Assembly (NCBI GenBank): GCA_018608765.1
Contig: JABAYY010000093.1
Span: forward strand, 1 to 49,801
DNA: 49,801 bases
From: Flavobacteriaceae bacterium
GTDB lineage: Bacteria > Bacteroidota > Bacteroidia > Flavobacteriales > Flavobacteriaceae
Direction of reading: 5' to 3'
A program made the position numbers and the translations under genes. Below are positions 1-10,559 of the stretch, one piece after another. Numbering within the stretch: position 1 is the stretch's first letter; every line of letters begins with the position of its first letter. A model generated the notes under the pieces. It was not told the DNA's origin, made no database searches, and was given only the letters and a program-made list of their open reading frames with translations.

Positions 1-1439
<1,439 letters not shown>

Positions 1440-1454
1440 AGTTAAGTTTTTTTT

Positions 1455-1462
1455 CAAAAGTA
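1455..1462 (-). promoter_or_regulatory. Promoter -7 box for the nitroreductase/kdnA transcript
   Basis: On the minus strand this reads TACTTTTG, a full match to the Bacteroidota -7 consensus TAnnTTTG, 15 nt before the chosen ATG at 1439. No convincing TTG -33 element is seen at the usual distance. Confidence 0.45.
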
Positions 1463-1552
1463 TATAATTTTAAAACAGTTTGATAAAAATTAGTCTTAAT
1501 AATTGCTTAAAAATAGACGAATTAATTTTTTTAAAAATAATTACTAAAAGTA

Positions 1553-1583
1553 TTTGATAGAACTAAAAAGCCTTTTATATTTG
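1553..1583 (+). promoter_or_regulatory. Primary-sigma promoter of tRNA-Ser
   Basis: TTTG at 1553-1556, a 19-nt spacer, then TATATTTG at 1576-1583. Both elements match the Bacteroidota sigma-A consensus. The expected transcription start falls a few bases before the mature tRNA 5' end at 1593. Confidence 0.8.
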
Positions 1584-1592
1584 CAGCCCATT

Positions 1593-1677
1593 GGAGAGTT
1601 GGCAGAGTGGTCGAATGCGGCAGTCTTGAAAACTGTTGAGGGTCACACCTCCAGGGGTTCGAATCCCTTACTCTCCG
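1593..1677 (+). tRNA. tRNA-Ser (anticodon TGA)
   Basis: An 85-nt class II tRNA. The acceptor stem GGAGAGT (1593-1599) pairs with ACTCTCC (1670-1676), with discriminator G1677. The anticodon stem GCAGT/ACTGT encloses the loop CTTGAAA, with TGA at 1627-1629, so it reads UCA serine codons. The long variable arm typical of tRNA-Ser follows, then the T-arm with GGTTCGAATCC. The CCA end is not encoded (CAA follows). A good promoter precedes it and a strong hairpin terminator follows. Confidence 0.97.
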
Positions 1678-1683
1678 CAAAAG

Positions 1684-1719
1684 AAATCCGAAACGAAAGT
1701 TTCGGATTTTGTGTTTTTT
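1684..1719 (+). terminator. Rho-independent terminator of tRNA-Ser
   Basis: An 11-bp perfect stem, AAATCCGAAAC/GTTTCGGATTT, closes a GAAA tetraloop and runs into a T-rich tail. It begins 6 nt after the tRNA. Confidence 0.85.
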
Positions 1720-1827
1720 ATAAGTGTTGAAAGCTTGCTTTCATAAGCGTATGAAAATACAAAATTGAACAATGTATAGCTTTGTTTGGGGTTTTATGTT
1801 TGTATTGGATTTCCATTGGGGATATGC

Positions 1828-1848
1828 AATCCCTTACGCTCCGCAAAA
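1828..1848 (+). repeat. Degenerate direct repeat of the tRNA-Ser 3' end
   Basis: This 21-nt stretch matches 1662-1682 (T-arm 3' half, acceptor 3' strand, discriminator and following CAAAA) at 20 of 21 positions; the sole change is T to G in ACTCTCC/ACGCTCC. The copies are 166 nt apart. No tRNA 5' half is recognisable between them. It may be a remnant of a tandem tRNA duplication or an old tRNA-targeted integration event; the sequence does not distinguish these. Confidence 0.65.
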
Positions 1849-1887
1849 ACCCCGATAATCATTTGATTGTTGGGGTTATTTTTTTTT
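1848..1887 (+). terminator. Second hairpin terminator downstream of the tRNA remnant
   Basis: AACCCC at 1848-1853 pairs with GGGGTT at 1872-1877 and the stem extends inward with two G-T pairs. A run of T follows. As after the real tRNA, the hairpin begins directly after the CCGC/CAAA sequence. Confidence 0.75.
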
Positions 1888-2001
1888 AATAGAATCTTCC
1901 CAACTTTATTTTTATTGTTTTGTAACCCAAATTTAACCAGTTAAAAAGCCTTACTAAAAAAAAATACTTTAATTTCACAATCTAATTTAACTAAGACTCT
2001 T

Positions 2002-2958
2002 ATGAAAAAATTACTCTATTTATGTACTATTATACTGGTTGTAGCCTGTAGTAGTGATGATTCTGTAACTCCTTCCAACAATGATGGAACTGATTTGAAT
2101 GTTACTGGCACCGTTTCAGAACAAACGCCTACTGAAGCTAAAGAAACCATTTATGGAAAATGGAATTTTATAAGCAACTCACGATTAGCAGCTTCTGATT
2201 GTGATTTTAATTCTATTGAGTTTACAGATGATGTATATATCATGCAAGTAACTGTGGATGGAGAATCTCAAACACTTTCTGGAGACTATGAAATTAATGT
2301 AAGTGCTGATGGAAACGTTTCAAGTATAGATTTAAAATTTGAATCCGACAACACAGTAATTACGATTGCGTCTCTAACCGAAGTTGTGGTGACTGAAAGT
2401 GCTACTGAGATTTTTGCTACCTTTTTAATTGAATGGAGCTTACCTGAAGGTTTTGTTTCTTGTGATAATCTTCTAGGAGAATATTCTGCTGAAAAAGATG
2501 AGCCAATGGATGAAAGCGTTACAACAGATCCGGACTCCAATCATGCGAAAGTCGTTGGAAATTGGACCTTTTCGTCAATGATTGAAAACACCTACCTAGA
2601 CAAAACTTCAGACTGGCTAAATGAACCTTGTTATGAGTATTCTAGTGATGAAGATGATGAAGTCTTAATTGATGGCTGTACAACAGCTACAAGCATAACC
2701 CTTACTATTTCAACTTACGGCACTTATGCATTGGTTTGGAGAGGAAGTAATGAAGGAACTTATATCGAAACAAATGTTTGGAATTGGACAGATGAAACTC
2801 AAACTGCATTTACTGTAGGTTCTGAAGAAGATACGACACTTATTACTATCGAAAGTTTGACCGATACGGAAGTTGTGTTTTCTACTTTTGAACAGCCTGA
2901 TCCTATCAACGCTCCATATGAAACGTATTATACAGTTTATACGTTTTTAAAGAATTAA
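2002..2958 (+). CDS. Lipoprotein with two lipocalin-like domains
   Basis: 318 residues. The signal peptide ends in a lipobox, VVAC, with lipidated Cys16 followed by Ser-Ser-Asp-Asp. That acidic pattern marks surface-exported lipoproteins in Bacteroidota. After a linker rich in Thr and Ser come two domains, about residues 48-165 (starting GKWNF) and 183-318 (starting GNWTF). Each opens with the Gly-Lys/Asn-Trp signature of small lipocalin-like beta domains and contains two or three cysteines that could pair. The family assignment is by pattern only, and no ligand or partner is indicated. It is monocistronic, with its own terminator downstream. Confidence 0.75.
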   Translation: MKKLLYLCTIILVVACSSDDSVTPSNNDGTDLNVTGTVSEQTPTEAKETIYGKWNFISNSRLAASDCDFNSIEFTDDVYIMQVTVDGESQTLSGDYEINVSADGNVSSIDLKFESDNTVITIASLTEVVVTESATEIFATFLIEWSLPEGFVSCDNLLGEYSAEKDEPMDESVTTDPDSNHAKVVGNWTFSSMIENTYLDKTSDWLNEPCYEYSSDEDDEVLIDGCTTATSITLTISTYGTYALVWRGSNEGTYIETNVWNWTDETQTAFTVGSEEDTTLITIESLTDTEVVFSTFEQPDPINAPYETYYTVYTFLKN

Positions 2959-2980
2959 TAATTCCAATTATTTTTATATC

Positions 2981-3012
2981 AAAAGGCTTCCTGAAAAGGG
3001 AGCTTTTTTTTT
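2981..3012 (+). terminator. Terminator of the lipoprotein gene
   Basis: GCTTCC pairs with GGGAGC around a TGAAAA loop, extended by A/T pairs with one bulge and followed by nine T residues. Confidence 0.75.
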
Positions 3013-3057
3013 AGACTTGTCCCATCATGAAATAAGTTGACACAAAATAGTTGTAAA

Positions 3058-4540
<1,483 letters not shown>

Positions 4541-4588
4541 CATAATATTAGCATTTTCATATATAATTATCTTTTATTAATTCAGACC

Positions 4589-4618
4589 TTTACAGCTTCA
4601 TTATTTAACTTTAATTTG
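4589..4618 (+). promoter_or_regulatory. Probable serC promoter
   Basis: TTT at 4589-4591, a 19-nt spacer, then TTAATTTG at 4611-4618. This has one mismatch to TAnnTTTG and lies 26 nt before the serC ATG. Confidence 0.45.
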
Positions 4619-4644
4619 CACTTAGCTCACATAATCAAATTCAA

Positions 4645-5706
4645 ATGAAAAAACACAATTTTAGCGCAGGCCCCTGCATCCTCCCTCAAGAAGTTTTAGA
4701 AAAATCAGCACAAGCAGTCTTAAGTTTTGATGATGGTTTGTCATTAATTGAAATATCACACCGTAGTAAAGCATTTATTGATGTGATGGAAAATGCGAGT
4801 GCCTTGGCGCTTGAATTATTAGGATTGGAAGGTAAAGGCTATAAAGCCTTATTTCTTCAAGGAGGTGCAAGTACTCAGTTTTTAGCAGTCGCTTTAAATC
4901 TGTTAGAAAAACGTGCTGCATACCTCAATACAGGAACTTGGAGTGACAAAGCAATCAAAGAAGCTAAACTTTACGGAGACATCCTAGAAGTGGACTCTTC
5001 TAAAGAAGCTAATTTTAACTACATACCTAAAGGCTATAAAATACCATCGGATCTTGATTACTTCCATTGTACTTCCAACAACACCATTTTTGGAACCCAA
5101 ATGAAGTCATTTCCAAATGTTGACATCCCTTTGGTTTGTGACATGAGCAGCGATATATTTTCTCGCACTCTTGATTTTTCAAAATTTGACTTGATCTATG
5201 CCGGTGCTCAAAAAAATATGGGTCCTGCAGGAACCACTTTAGTGGTTGTTAAAGAAGATATTCTTGGAAAAGTAACTAGAAAAATTCCATCTATGATGGA
5301 TTATAAAGTACATGCTGACAAGGAAAGTATGTTTAATACACCTCCTGTTTTTGCAGTATACACCTCAATGTTAACCCTTGAATGGCTAAAAAGCTTAGGA
5401 GGTATCGAAGCTATTGAAAAAGAAAATTTTAAAAAAGCACGTTTAATGTATTCAGAAATTGATCTAAACCCTTTGTTTAAAGGTTTTGCTGCCACTGCAG
5501 ATCGATCCACGATGAATGCAACATTCTCTCTTAATAGCGACACTCATAAAGCATCTTTTGATGCGATGTGGAAAGAAGCAGGAATTAATGGTTTGAATGG
5601 TCATAGAAGTGTTGGTGGTTACAGAGCCTCCATGTACAATGCGCTGCCTTTAGAAAGCGTCGCAACCTTAGTAGAAGTAATGAGTGAATTAGAACGAAAA
5701 GCATAA
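4645..5706 (+). CDS. serC: Phosphoserine aminotransferase
   Basis: 353 residues starting MKKHNFSAGPCILP. It transfers the amino group of glutamate to 3-phosphohydroxypyruvate, giving phosphoserine (serine synthesis; also used in PLP synthesis). FSAGP at the N-terminus, GGASTQF, and the PLP lysine Lys190 in GAQKNMGPAG are diagnostic, and GHRSVGGYRASMYNA near the C-terminus binds substrate phosphate. Length is normal. The stop is 3 nt before the serA start, so serC-serA is an operon covering two consecutive steps. Confidence 0.97.
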   Translation: MKKHNFSAGPCILPQEVLEKSAQAVLSFDDGLSLIEISHRSKAFIDVMENASALALELLGLEGKGYKALFLQGGASTQFLAVALNLLEKRAAYLNTGTWSDKAIKEAKLYGDILEVDSSKEANFNYIPKGYKIPSDLDYFHCTSNNTIFGTQMKSFPNVDIPLVCDMSSDIFSRTLDFSKFDLIYAGAQKNMGPAGTTLVVVKEDILGKVTRKIPSMMDYKVHADKESMFNTPPVFAVYTSMLTLEWLKSLGGIEAIEKENFKKARLMYSEIDLNPLFKGFAATADRSTMNATFSLNSDTHKASFDAMWKEAGINGLNGHRSVGGYRASMYNALPLESVATLVEVMSELERKA

Positions 5707-5709
5707 ACA

Positions 5710-6660
5710 ATGAAAATATTAGCAAACGACGGAATTTCACAAAGTGGAATCGATGACTTAACTGCAGCAGGATTTGAAGTCCTAACAACCACTGTAGCAC
5801 AAGAACAATTAGAAAATTTTATCAATACTGAAAACATTGTAGCACTCCTCGTACGAAGTGCAACAACTGTAAGACAAGATCTTATTGACGCCTGCCCTAG
5901 CCTAAAAATTATTGGTAGAGGTGGCGTTGGAATGGACAATATTGATGTTGAATATGCTCGTGAAAAAGGATTGAGTGTCATTAATACACCTGCCGCTTCT
6001 TCCGAGTCAGTTGCAGAGTTGGTATTTGCCCATTTATTTTCAGGTGTTCGTTTCCTATACGACTCTAATAAAACAATGGCTTTAGAAGGAGATTCTAAAT
6101 TTAAAAACCTTAAGAAAGCGTATGCCAAAGGCACTGAGTTACGTGGTAAAACTTTAGGAGTCATTGGATTTGGGAGAATTGGTCAAGCCACGGCAAAAAT
6201 GGCTTTAGGTCTCGGAATGAAGGTCATTGCTTTTGATCCATTCTTAGAAAAAATAACCCTTTCTTTATCATTTCACGATGGTCAAACAGTTGATTTTGAA
6301 ATCAAAACCGTCTCTAAAGAAACCGTTTTAAAAGAATCTGATTTTATTACCCTACATGTGCCAGCTCAAAAAGATTTTGTCATTGGTGAGGCAGAATTTG
6401 AACTTATGAAGGATGGATCTGCATTGGTCAATGCCGCTCGTGGTGGTGTCGTCAATGAAGTTGCGCTTGTTGCAGCACTTGATTCTAATAAACTCGCATT
6501 TGCAGGTTTAGATACGTTTGAAAACGAACCTACTCCAGCAGTTCAAATATTAATGAATCCAAAAATATCTTTAACACCCCATATTGGTGCGGCTACAAAT
6601 CAAGCACAAGATCGTATTGGTTCTGAGTTAGCATCCCAAATTATTTCTATATTGAAATAA
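5710..6660 (+). CDS. serA: D-3-phosphoglycerate dehydrogenase (short type)
   Basis: 316 residues. It is an NAD-dependent D-2-hydroxyacid dehydrogenase; next to serC the substrate is almost certainly 3-phosphoglycerate. The substrate domain contains VRSATTVRQD and GRGGVGMDNID. The Rossmann motif GxGxxG is at residues 153-158 (GFGRIG). NAARGGVVNE, LDTFENEP and the catalytic PHIGAAT histidine follow. It lacks the C-terminal ACT domain of longer SerA, so serine feedback through ACT is not expected. A 25-residue insertion after the Rossmann fingerprint (FHDGQTVDFEIKTV) appears normal for Bacteroidota. Immediately downstream is a strong terminator. Confidence 0.93.
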   Translation: MKILANDGISQSGIDDLTAAGFEVLTTTVAQEQLENFINTENIVALLVRSATTVRQDLIDACPSLKIIGRGGVGMDNIDVEYAREKGLSVINTPAASSESVAELVFAHLFSGVRFLYDSNKTMALEGDSKFKNLKKAYAKGTELRGKTLGVIGFGRIGQATAKMALGLGMKVIAFDPFLEKITLSLSFHDGQTVDFEIKTVSKETVLKESDFITLHVPAQKDFVIGEAEFELMKDGSALVNAARGGVVNEVALVAALDSNKLAFAGLDTFENEPTPAVQILMNPKISLTPHIGAATNQAQDRIGSELASQIISILK

Positions 6661-6685
6661 TATAAATTATTAAGATACATTTCAC

Positions 6686-6716
6686 AAAAACCTTAACGGA
6701 GTCGTTAAGGTTTTTT
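6686..6716 (+). terminator. Terminator of serC-serA
   Basis: A perfect stem AAAAACCTTAACG/CGTTAAGGTTTTT with a GAGT loop ends in T residues. Confidence 0.85.
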
Positions 6717-6737
6717 AAGTTGTAGTATATTTGACGC

Positions 6738-7229
6738 ATGAAAACATTTAAAACAAACTGGGACATTACAAAAAATTGGCATCTCTTGTTTCCATTTCTT
6801 GGAATTGTAGCGTTAGGGTATAGTGCGTTTAGACTCGCGTCTCTACTTCCCTTTACTGCGCTTTATATTACCACCCCTGTTTCTTTAGTTGTGTTTTATG
6901 CGTTATTAAAAATAGTATTGTTTGCTATCTCAAAATTAGAATCCAAATGGATTGTCAATCAACGTTGGGAACTCATTCGTATTTTTATCGTTTTTGCGAT
7001 TACAGGATCCTCTTCTGTACTTGTTGGACGCCCTATTATAAAGTGGATGGGAATTACACAAGATAATTTATATCCTTTGTTATATTGGATTTTATTCATT
7101 GTAATTAGTCTGTTTTTTTATCAAATTTTATTGGTATTGATCGGATGGATTTTTGGTCAATTTAATTTTTTCTGGAACTTTGAAAAGAAAATGATTCGCC
7201 GTTTTGGATTGGGTAAGTTTTTAAATTAA
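6738..7229 (+). CDS. Multi-pass inner membrane protein (DUF6787-like)
   Basis: 163 residues with four likely membrane spans, about 14-34, 40-62, 84-104 and 118-142. A central motif ESKWIVNQRWELIRIFIVFAITGSSS and a basic, Trp/Phe-rich C-terminus (FEKKMIRRFGLGKFLN) resemble a flavobacterial family I associate with DUF6787; that name is from memory. No catalytic residues are evident. It follows the serA terminator and probably has its own promoter. A perfect inverted repeat spans its stop codon. Function unknown. Confidence 0.7.
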   Translation: MKTFKTNWDITKNWHLLFPFLGIVALGYSAFRLASLLPFTALYITTPVSLVVFYALLKIVLFAISKLESKWIVNQRWELIRIFIVFAITGSSSVLVGRPIIKWMGITQDNLYPLLYWILFIVISLFFYQILLVLIGWIFGQFNFFWNFEKKMIRRFGLGKFLN

Positions 7230-7245
7230 CAAATTTAAAAACTTA
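7214..7245. terminator. AT-rich 14-bp inverted repeat between convergent genes
   Basis: TAAGTTTTTAAATT pairs perfectly with AATTTAAAAACTTA across a 4-nt AACA loop. It overlaps the stop codon of the plus-strand membrane protein and lies 27 nt past the stop of the minus-strand gene. It is likely a bidirectional terminator or 3'-end stabiliser, though weaker than GC-rich hairpins. Confidence 0.55.
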
Positions 7246-7271
7246 TACTTTCTACACTTAAAAGCGGTCGA

Positions 7272-7562
7272 TTAATTTGGAACTTCATTTGAACCTTTAG
7301 ACGATTTATCAAAATAATACGTATAGACCCACATCATACTAAATGTTGGGATTACATCTAATATCGGGAGTGCTTCTTCAATAAAGACAAGCACTCCCGC
7401 TATTTTTCCTTTTTTACCATCATACAATTGAATCATCAAATAGGATGATAAAGGCGCCCATAAAATATCAAAAAAAGGAAATACAAAAGAAACATATCCT
7501 AGCACATCAAAACAAATTCCAAGAAGTAATTTTGTTGATTTCGATGTATTGTTTAGGTTCAT
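7272..7562 (-). CDS. Small membrane protein, unknown function
   Basis: 96 residues starting MNLNNTSKSTKLLLG. Two or three hydrophobic segments are visible (about 12-40 and 60-84), with a short charged QLYDGKKGKIAG loop between and a hydrophilic C-terminus. The ATG at 7562 replaces an upstream TTG. It lies 24 nt downstream of msrA on the same strand, so it is probably cotranscribed. I do not recognise the family beyond a general resemblance to short flavobacterial membrane proteins. Confidence 0.7.
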   Translation of the reverse strand: MNLNNTSKSTKLLLGICFDVLGYVSFVFPFFDILWAPLSSYLMIQLYDGKKGKIAGVLVFIEEALPILDVIPTFSMMWVYTYYFDKSSKGSNEVPN

Positions 7563-7586
7563 GATTCGCTTATTTGAAGTCAAATT

Positions 7587-8114
7587 TTATTTTAAAAAAG
7601 AGTTAAAATGAGTGGTCAGTTTTTTTATTTTAGGGTCAATTAAATACGTACAATATGGCTGATCCCTGTTCTCGTCATAATAATTATCATGATCGTCCTC
7701 AGCATCATAAAACACCTCTAACGGCATTAGTTCTGTAACAATCGGATCCTCAAAAACCTTTGCATCATCAATAGAATTTATATATTTTTTGGCCATTTCA
7801 TGTTGCTCGTTATCCGTATAAAAAATAGCGGAACGGTATTGTGTTCCAACATCATTCGCTTGACGATTGAGGGTTGTGGGATCATGGGTCGCAAAAAAAA
7901 CTTCCAATAAATCGGCATATGAAATCAACATTTCATCATAATCAAGTCGTATTCCTTCTGTGTGGCCCGTACGCCCTTGGCAAACTTCACGATACGCTGG
8001 GTTCTTAATAAACCCACCTGTGTATCCAGATTTTACATTCTCAACTCCTTTGAGTCGATTAAAAACGGCTTCGGTACACCAAAAACAACCTCCCGCAAAA
8101 ATGGCACGCTTCAT
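7587..8114 (-). CDS. msrA: Peptide-methionine (S)-S-oxide reductase MsrA
   Basis: 175 residues. The N-terminal GGCFWCTEAVF carries the catalytic cysteine that reduces methionine S-sulfoxide, repairing oxidised proteins. GYTGG, the GRTGHTEGIRLDYD block and DVGTQYRSAIF are family signatures. No MsrB domain is fused and there is no signal peptide, so it is cytosolic. A TAACTTTG -7 box lies about 20 nt upstream. The small membrane gene follows. Confidence 0.96.
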   Translation of the reverse strand: MKRAIFAGGCFWCTEAVFNRLKGVENVKSGYTGGFIKNPAYREVCQGRTGHTEGIRLDYDEMLISYADLLEVFFATHDPTTLNRQANDVGTQYRSAIFYTDNEQHEMAKKYINSIDDAKVFEDPIVTELMPLEVFYDAEDDHDNYYDENRDQPYCTYLIDPKIKKLTTHFNSFLK

Positions 8115-8132
8115 ATCAAATTAATTAGAGTT

Positions 8133-8140
8133 CAAAGTTA
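8133..8140 (-). promoter_or_regulatory. -7 box of msrA
   Basis: TAACTTTG on the minus strand matches TAnnTTTG and lies 18 nt before the msrA ATG. No clear -33 element. Confidence 0.4.
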
Positions 8141-8206
8141 GTAAACTATTAATTAAAATTAGCTGGAAATATTGCACATAAAAACTATAAAACTTAATTT
8201 CACATT

Positions 8207-8872
8207 ATGATTATTGCAAAAAATATACATAAAAATTACGATGAACTTCATGTTCTTAAAGGAGTTGATTTAACTATTGAAAAAGGAGAAATTGTTTCCA
8301 TTGTTGGTGCCTCAGGAGCTGGAAAAACAACTTTATTACAGATTTTGGGAACTCTAGATTTTCACTCTAAAAGTGTTGAAAGTCAACTCCAAATTAATGG
8401 TATTGATGTAACCGCACTCTCGGACACAGCTTTGGCTAAATTTAGAAACGAGCAGTTAGGTTTTATTTTTCAATTTCATCAATTACTGCCAGAATTTACA
8501 GCTCTCGAAAATATCTGTATTCCTGCTTATATAAAAGGAACCTCGCAAAAGGAAGCCGAAGCAAAGGCGCTTGAATTACTTCAGTTTTTAGGACTAGAAG
8601 AACGAAAAAATCACAAGCCTAACGAACTTTCAGGCGGAGAACAACAACGTGTGGCGGTGGCGCGAGCTTTAATTAACAATCCTTCTGTGATTTTTGCAGA
8701 TGAACCTTCGGGGAATTTAGACAGTGAATCTGCAGAACAACTGCATAAATTATTTTTTAAATTAAGAGATCAGTTTGGACAAACCTTTGTGATTGTCACG
8801 CATAATAATGAATTAGCAGATATGGCAGATCGAAAAATTACCATGAGTGATGGACTTGTAAAAACAACTTAG
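8207..8872 (+). CDS. lolD: ABC transporter ATP-binding protein, LolD-like
   Basis: 221 residues. Walker A is GASGAGKTT (about 34-42), the Q-loop lies in [17 protein letters not shown], the signature is [15 protein letters not shown], Walker B is [12 protein letters not shown] and the H-loop is VTHN. The [15 protein letters not shown] and SGNLDSESA sequences place it in the LolD/MacB/FtsE group, whose members power lipoprotein release from the inner membrane or related exporters. No LolC/E permease is adjacent, so the partner is elsewhere. The TAG stop is 1 nt before the GTG of the next gene. A TTG-N19-TTAATTTC promoter-like sequence lies upstream (8172-8201). Confidence 0.85.
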   Translation: MIIAKNIHKNYDELHVLKGVDLTIEKGEIVSIVGASGAGKTTLLQILGTLDFHSKSVESQLQINGIDVTALSDTALAKFRNEQLGFIFQFHQLLPEFTALENICIPAYIKGTSQKEAEAKALELLQFLGLEERKNHKPNELSGGEQQRVAVARALINNPSVIFADEPSGNLDSESAEQLHKLFFKLRDQFGQTFVIVTHNNELADMADRKITMSDGLVKTT

Positions 8873-8873
8873 G

Positions 8874-9647
8874 GTGTCAAAACTGAATTTCTCTGAACTC
8901 AAAGAATTTTTGGACACTAAAGTCGTTCAGTACAATACCCCCAATTTTATTGGATCTGACCCCCTTCAGATACCACATTGCTACACTTTAAAAGAGGATA
9001 TTGAAATTTCAGGCTTTCTCACGGCAACTATTGCTTGGGGAAATCGAAAGAGTATAATTAACAATGCCAAACGCTTAATGACCTTAATGGATCATGCGCC
9101 TTATCAATTTGTGATGCAACACCAACAAAAAGATTTAGAGTCCCTAAATTCTTTTGTACATCGCACCTTTAATGGGCTTGATTGTATTCAGTTTATGGAA
9201 AGTCTAAAACACATTTACACCCACCACAACGGATTGGAAGGTATTTTCAATACCTATGCAGAAACTGATAGTTTACAAAGTGCTATTCATCATTTAAAGC
9301 GACATTTTTTTGAAATTGACCACCTCCAGCGCACCCAAAAGCACATTAGTGATCCCTTAAAAAAATCGGCTGCAAAGCGAATTAATATGTTTTTAAGGTG
9401 GATGGTACGCCCAAATGACACCGGTGTTGATTTTGGTTTATGGCCGCAGCTGTCCCCTTCTCAACTCTCCTGCCCGCTGGATGTGCATTCTGGAAATGTG
9501 GGACGAAAACTAGGCTTGCTAGAGCGTTCTCAAAATGATGCTAAGGCACTGGCACAGCTGGATGCTTCCTTGCGGAAATTAGACCCAAAAGATCCTGTAA
9601 AATATGATTTTGCCTTGTTTGGTTTAGGTGTATTTGAAAAATTCTAA
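8874..9647 (+). CDS. TIGR02757 family protein (DUF2400)
   Basis: 257 residues starting at GTG, 1 nt after the ATPase stop codon; no better ATG exists and homologues begin at this point. Conserved features visible are QIPHCYTLKEDIEISGFLTATIAWGNRKSI, FLRWMVRPNDTGVDFGLW, and PLDVHSGNVGRKLGLL, which resembles the helix-hairpin region of DNA glycosylases. Members are widespread in Bacteroidota, and a nucleic-acid role has been suggested by fold only. Its stop codon overlaps the stop of rnz on the other strand. Confidence 0.85.
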   Translation: MSKLNFSELKEFLDTKVVQYNTPNFIGSDPLQIPHCYTLKEDIEISGFLTATIAWGNRKSIINNAKRLMTLMDHAPYQFVMQHQQKDLESLNSFVHRTFNGLDCIQFMESLKHIYTHHNGLEGIFNTYAETDSLQSAIHHLKRHFFEIDHLQRTQKHISDPLKKSAAKRINMFLRWMVRPNDTGVDFGLWPQLSPSQLSCPLDVHSGNVGRKLGLLERSQNDAKALAQLDASLRKLDPKDPVKYDFALFGLGVFEKF

Positions 9648-10549
9648 AAGTTAAATACCTTCCCGTCATCCGCGAGTAAAACTTCTTTAAATACAGTGGA
9701 GGCTTCCGTTTTAAACCCCTCCAACCCATCGTAACGTGTGGAGTAATGTCCTAGAATTAATTGTTTTGCATTGGCTTTTAGCGCAATTGTAGCGGCTTGC
9801 TTAGCAGTAGAATGCTTTGTTTTGACACATAAATACTCATGAGCATCCATAAAAGTAGACTCATGGTACAACACATCTACATCTTTAATAATCGGAATGA
9901 TGTCCTCTCTATAAGCAGTATCGCTACAAAAGGCGTAACTCTTAGGTTGATGACCATCCAGAGTCACCTCTGCATTTGAAATTAGAATTCCTTCCTCATT
10001 GGTCACATCGTCGCCTTGTTTAAGTTTTCTGAAATAGGCTTTATCGATGTGGAGTGCTTCGGCTTTATCGACGTCTAACTTGCGTTCAAATGGTTTTTCT
10101 TTAAACAAAAATCCATTGGTATATATGCGATGGTCTAAAGGAATGGTGTGCACCGATACTTTTTCATCTTCATAAATCAACTCCGATGTTTTAGAAGATA
10201 ATACATGGAAAATCAATTTAAAATTGGTCCATGAATCGGAAAGTTTCAACTGTAAAGTAATCACTTCTTTTAAGCCTTTAGGTCCGTAAATATGTAAATC
10301 GGTTTCACGAGTCAACAATCGAAAGGTGGAAATTAATCCTACCAATCCAAAATAGTGATCGCCGTGTAAGTGAGAAATAAATATATGCTTGATCTGATTG
10401 AACTTGATTTTATGACGTCTCAATTCGACTTGAGTACCTTCGCCACAATCAATTAAAAATAAATGCCCACGTGTTTCTAAAACCTGAGAAGTGGTATGGG
10501 CTATAATTCGAGGTGTTGCACTGTAGCAACCGAGTATGGAAAGTTTCAA
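9644..10549 (-). CDS. rnz: Ribonuclease Z
   Basis: 301 residues. It is a metallo-beta-lactamase-fold endonuclease that matures tRNA 3' ends, consistent with the non-encoded CCA of the tRNA-Ser in this window. The zinc motif HLHGDH follows HIFISHLHGDHYFGLVGL. GEGTQVELRRHKIKF is the family block, a YAFCSDTAY aspartate region follows, and HSTAKQAATIA and LILGHYSTRY supply the later ligands. It is last in the pyrR-pyrB-STAS-like-rnz series, 10 nt after the preceding gene. Confidence 0.95.
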   Translation of the reverse strand: MKLSILGCYSATPRIIAHTTSQVLETRGHLFLIDCGEGTQVELRRHKIKFNQIKHIFISHLHGDHYFGLVGLISTFRLLTRETDLHIYGPKGLKEVITLQLKLSDSWTNFKLIFHVLSSKTSELIYEDEKVSVHTIPLDHRIYTNGFLFKEKPFERKLDVDKAEALHIDKAYFRKLKQGDDVTNEEGILISNAEVTLDGHQPKSYAFCSDTAYREDIIPIIKDVDVLYHESTFMDAHEYLCVKTKHSTAKQAATIALKANAKQLILGHYSTRYDGLEGFKTEASTVFKEVLLADDGKVFNF

Positions 10550-10559
10550 AGCTGTGGTA

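Larger units (their letters stand above)
1720..2001. other. Non-coding stretch with a degenerate tRNA-Ser 3' end
   Basis: No gene is visible here. The region holds a short palindrome (GAAAGC TT GCTTTC, about 1729-1742), a 21-nt near-copy of the tRNA-Ser 3' end at 1828-1848, a second terminator (1848-1887), and then the AT-rich upstream region of the lipoprotein gene. That upstream region has a weak TTTAATTTCAC-type -7 element near 1969-1978. Confidence 0.6.

Noticed and set aside
1815-1845. A second tRNA gene ending CTCCGC
   Set aside because: Only the 3' portion resembles tRNA-Ser; there is no matching 5' acceptor strand, D-arm or anticodon arm upstream, so it is a fragment.
2286-2540. Antisense reading frame of 84 codons within the lipoprotein gene
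   Set aside because: Lies entirely within a convincing lipoprotein gene in another frame and has low-complexity Ser/Leu/Thr composition typical of shadows.
5619-6164. 181-codon frame antisense to serC-serA
   Set aside because: Spans the junction of two well supported genes and has no family resemblance.
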